Part shown: positions 12,565 to 14,045 of the stretch, piece by piece
Layout: every line of letters starts with the position of its first letter
Numbering within the stretch: position 1 is the first letter of the stretch
Assembly: GCA_002493965.1 (NCBI GenBank)
Contig: DLAP01000050.1
Span: 1-14,045, forward strand
Origin: Clostridiales bacterium UBA7044
GTDB taxonomy: Bacteria; Bacillota; Clostridia; Oscillospirales; Oscillospiraceae
Direction: 5' to 3'
DNA: 14,045 bases
The notes under the pieces: model-generated
Databases searched by the model: none
The model's input: only the letters and a program-made list of their open reading frames with translations
Told to the model about the DNA's origin: nothing
Position numbers and translations under genes: made by a program

Positions 12565-14045
12565 ATGGCAAAGTTTGCACCCCAGGGAGAAATGTCCCTG
12601 AACGACCAGATGCAGATCCGCCGGGAGAAGCTGGCTGAGCTGGTTTCCAACCGTCAGGATCCCTTTACCATCACCCGCTACCCGGTAGACGTCTACAGCA
12701 CGGAGCTGAAGACGGAATTTGAAAGCCTGCCCGCCGAGGAAAACTCCGGGAAGATCGTGTCTCTCGCCGGCCGGATCATGACCAAGCGGGTCATGGGCAA
12801 GGCCAGCTTCGCAAACCTCCGGGACGGCAAGGGCGACATCCAGATCTTTGTCAAGCGGGACGAGTTGGGCGACGAAAGCTACGCCGCCTTCAAGAAAATG
12901 GACATCGGCGATATCGTGGGCTGCCGGGGCGAGGTCTTCCGCACCAAGACCGGGGAACTGTCCGTCCGGGTCAGCGAGCTGATTCTCCTGGCCAAGGCGC
13001 TGCTGCCCCTGCCGGATAAGTATCACGGCCTGACGGACCTGGAGACCCGGTACCGCCAGCGCTATGTGGACCTGATTGTGAACCCCGAGGTAAAGGACAC
13101 CTTCCTGAAGCGGAGCCAGATTCTCCAAGAGCTGCGCCGCTACCTGGATAGCAAGGGCTTCCTGGAGGTGGACACCCCCATTCTGACCCCCTTTGAGATC
13201 GGCGCCTCCGCCCGGCCCTTCTACACCCACCACAACACCCTGGACATGGACATGGTGCTGCGGATCGAGACGGAGCTGTATTTAAAGCGGTTGATTGTTG
13301 GAGGCATGGACAAGGTCTATGAGGTAGGCCGTATCTTCCGCAATGAGGGCATGGACCCCAAGCACAACCCGGAGTTTACCACCATTGAGTTGTACCAGGC
13401 CTACACCGACTTCCACGGCATGATGGATCTGGTGGAGGAAATGATGAAGACGGTGGCCCAGAAGGTCTGCGGGACCCTGCAAATCACCTACCAGGGCAAG
13501 GAGATCGATCTGGGTCACTGGGAGCGGATGACCATGGTCGAGGCTGTCAAGAAGTACTCCGGCGTGGACTTTGCAGCCATCTCCTCCGACGAGGAAGCCA
13601 TTGCCATTGCAAAGGAAAAGCATGTGGACCTGCCGGAGATCCCCACCAAGGGGGCTATTCTTGCAGAATTCTTCGACGCCTTTGTGGAGGAGAACCTGAT
13701 CCAGCCCACCTTCATTTACGACTATCCTGTGGAAAATTCGCCCCTTGCCAAGCGCAAGCCCGACGATCCTGCCTTTACCGAGCGGTTTGAATACTTCATC
13801 AACGCTACGGAGTATGGCAACGCCTTCTCCGAGCTGAACGACCCCATCGACCAGAAGGAACGGTTTGAGCGTCAGGTGGCGGAGCGGAAGAGCCTGGACC
13901 CCGACTGCCGCGCTCAGGTGGATTATGACTACATCACCGCCCTGGAATACGGCCTGCCTCCCACGGGGGGCCTGGGCTTCGGCGTAGACCGGCTGGTGAT
14001 GCTGCTGACGGACAGCGCCAGCATCCGGGACGTGCTGCTGTTTCC
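12565..14045 (+). CDS. lysS: Lysyl-tRNA synthetase, class II (3' end cut off)
   Basis: The enzyme charges tRNA-Lys using ATP. About 493 residues are visible; the frame is open to the window end, so the stop lies outside, only a few residues further if the length is typical. The N-terminal OB-fold anticodon-binding domain spans about residues 60-150. The class II catalytic motifs follow: motif 1 around GFLEVDTPIL (198-207), motif 2 with VYEVGRIFRNEG (about 250-261), the HNPEFTTIELYQAY block, and motif 3 GGLGFGVDRLVML (468-480). Before motif 2 the sequence reads LRIETELYLKRL, where E. coli and B. subtilis have LRIAPEL or MRIAIEL-like forms; this may simply be a lineage variant. The start at 12565 has GAGGG inside the end of greA and a 3-base gap. 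Confidence 0.96.
   Translation, partial: MAKFAPQGEMSLNDQMQIRREKLAELVSNRQDPFTITRYPVDVYSTELKTEFESLPAEENSGKIVSLAGRIMTKRVMGKASFANLRDGKGDIQIFVKRDELGDESYAAFKKMDIGDIVGCRGEVFRTKTGELSVRVSELILLAKALLPLPDKYHGLTDLETRYRQRYVDLIVNPEVKDTFLKRSQILQELRRYLDSKGFLEVDTPILTPFEIGASARPFYTHHNTLDMDMVLRIETELYLKRLIVGGMDKVYEVGRIFRNEGMDPKHNPEFTTIELYQAYTDFHGMMDLVEEMMKTVAQKVCGTLQITYQGKEIDLGHWERMTMVEAVKKYSGVDFAAISSDEEAIAIAKEKHVDLPEIPTKGAILAEFFDAFVEENLIQPTFIYDYPVENSPLAKRKPDDPAFTERFEYFINATEYGNAFSELNDPIDQKERFERQVAERKSLDPDCRAQVDYDYITALEYGLPPTGGLGFGVDRLVMLLTDSASIRDVLLF

Noticed and set aside
12061..13233. Open frame of 390 codons on the minus strand opposite greA and lysS
   Set aside because: It is antisense to clearly identified genes; composition is that of a shadow frame and it runs through the greA start region.

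Overview
The window looks like chromosomal DNA of a Gram-positive, fairly GC-rich member of the Clostridia, most likely an Oscillospiraceae/Ruminococcaceae-type gut bacterium. The grounds are the holB-ricT pair, SdpR/SdpI-type proteins, a zinc-binding form of ribosomal protein S18, strong AGGAGG-type ribosome binding sites, TTGACA/TATAAT promoters with 17-bp spacers, and dispersed short repeats of a kind I recall from this group. The species cannot be fixed from sequence alone. No tRNA, rRNA, CRISPR array, transposase or prophage gene is visible.

Layout. 1-2380: the end of a short dispersed repeat, then holB (clamp-loader delta prime) and ricT (RNase Y regulator with an unusually long charged tail), closed by a terminator. 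2420-3887: a DUF554 membrane protein and a small QueG-like double 4Fe-4S protein, closed by a 14-bp hairpin shared with the convergent argH. 3940-6900 (minus strand): argG then argH, the last two steps of arginine synthesis. They are driven by a perfect-consensus promoter flanked by ArgR-box-like palindromes, and the two genes are separated by a roughly 200-bp MITE-like repeat. 6966-7835 (minus strand): a membrane-anchored C39-like cysteine peptidase with its own terminator. 7930-9170: the rpsF-ssb-rpsR operon with promoter, leader hairpin and terminator. 9174-9702: two small divergent genes, a zinc-ribbon protein and a ribbon-helix-helix-like protein, sharing a palindromic intergenic region. 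9746-11974: a three-gene operon of an ArsR/SdpR-type repressor, a YhfC-family intramembrane protease and an SdpI-family immunity-like protein, with a perfect 31-bp palindrome just after the promoter. 11997-14045: greA and lysS, the latter cut by the window end.

How the parts fit. Most of the window is housekeeping: replication, ribosome, transcription, arginine synthesis and tRNA charging. The accessory-looking parts are the SdpR-YhfC-SdpI operon, which has the layout of a self-regulated membrane-stress or toxin-immunity module without a linked toxin gene, the small zinc-ribbon/RHH pair, and the repeat between argG and argH. The SdpR-YhfC-SdpI operon is the best candidate for a little-described system.
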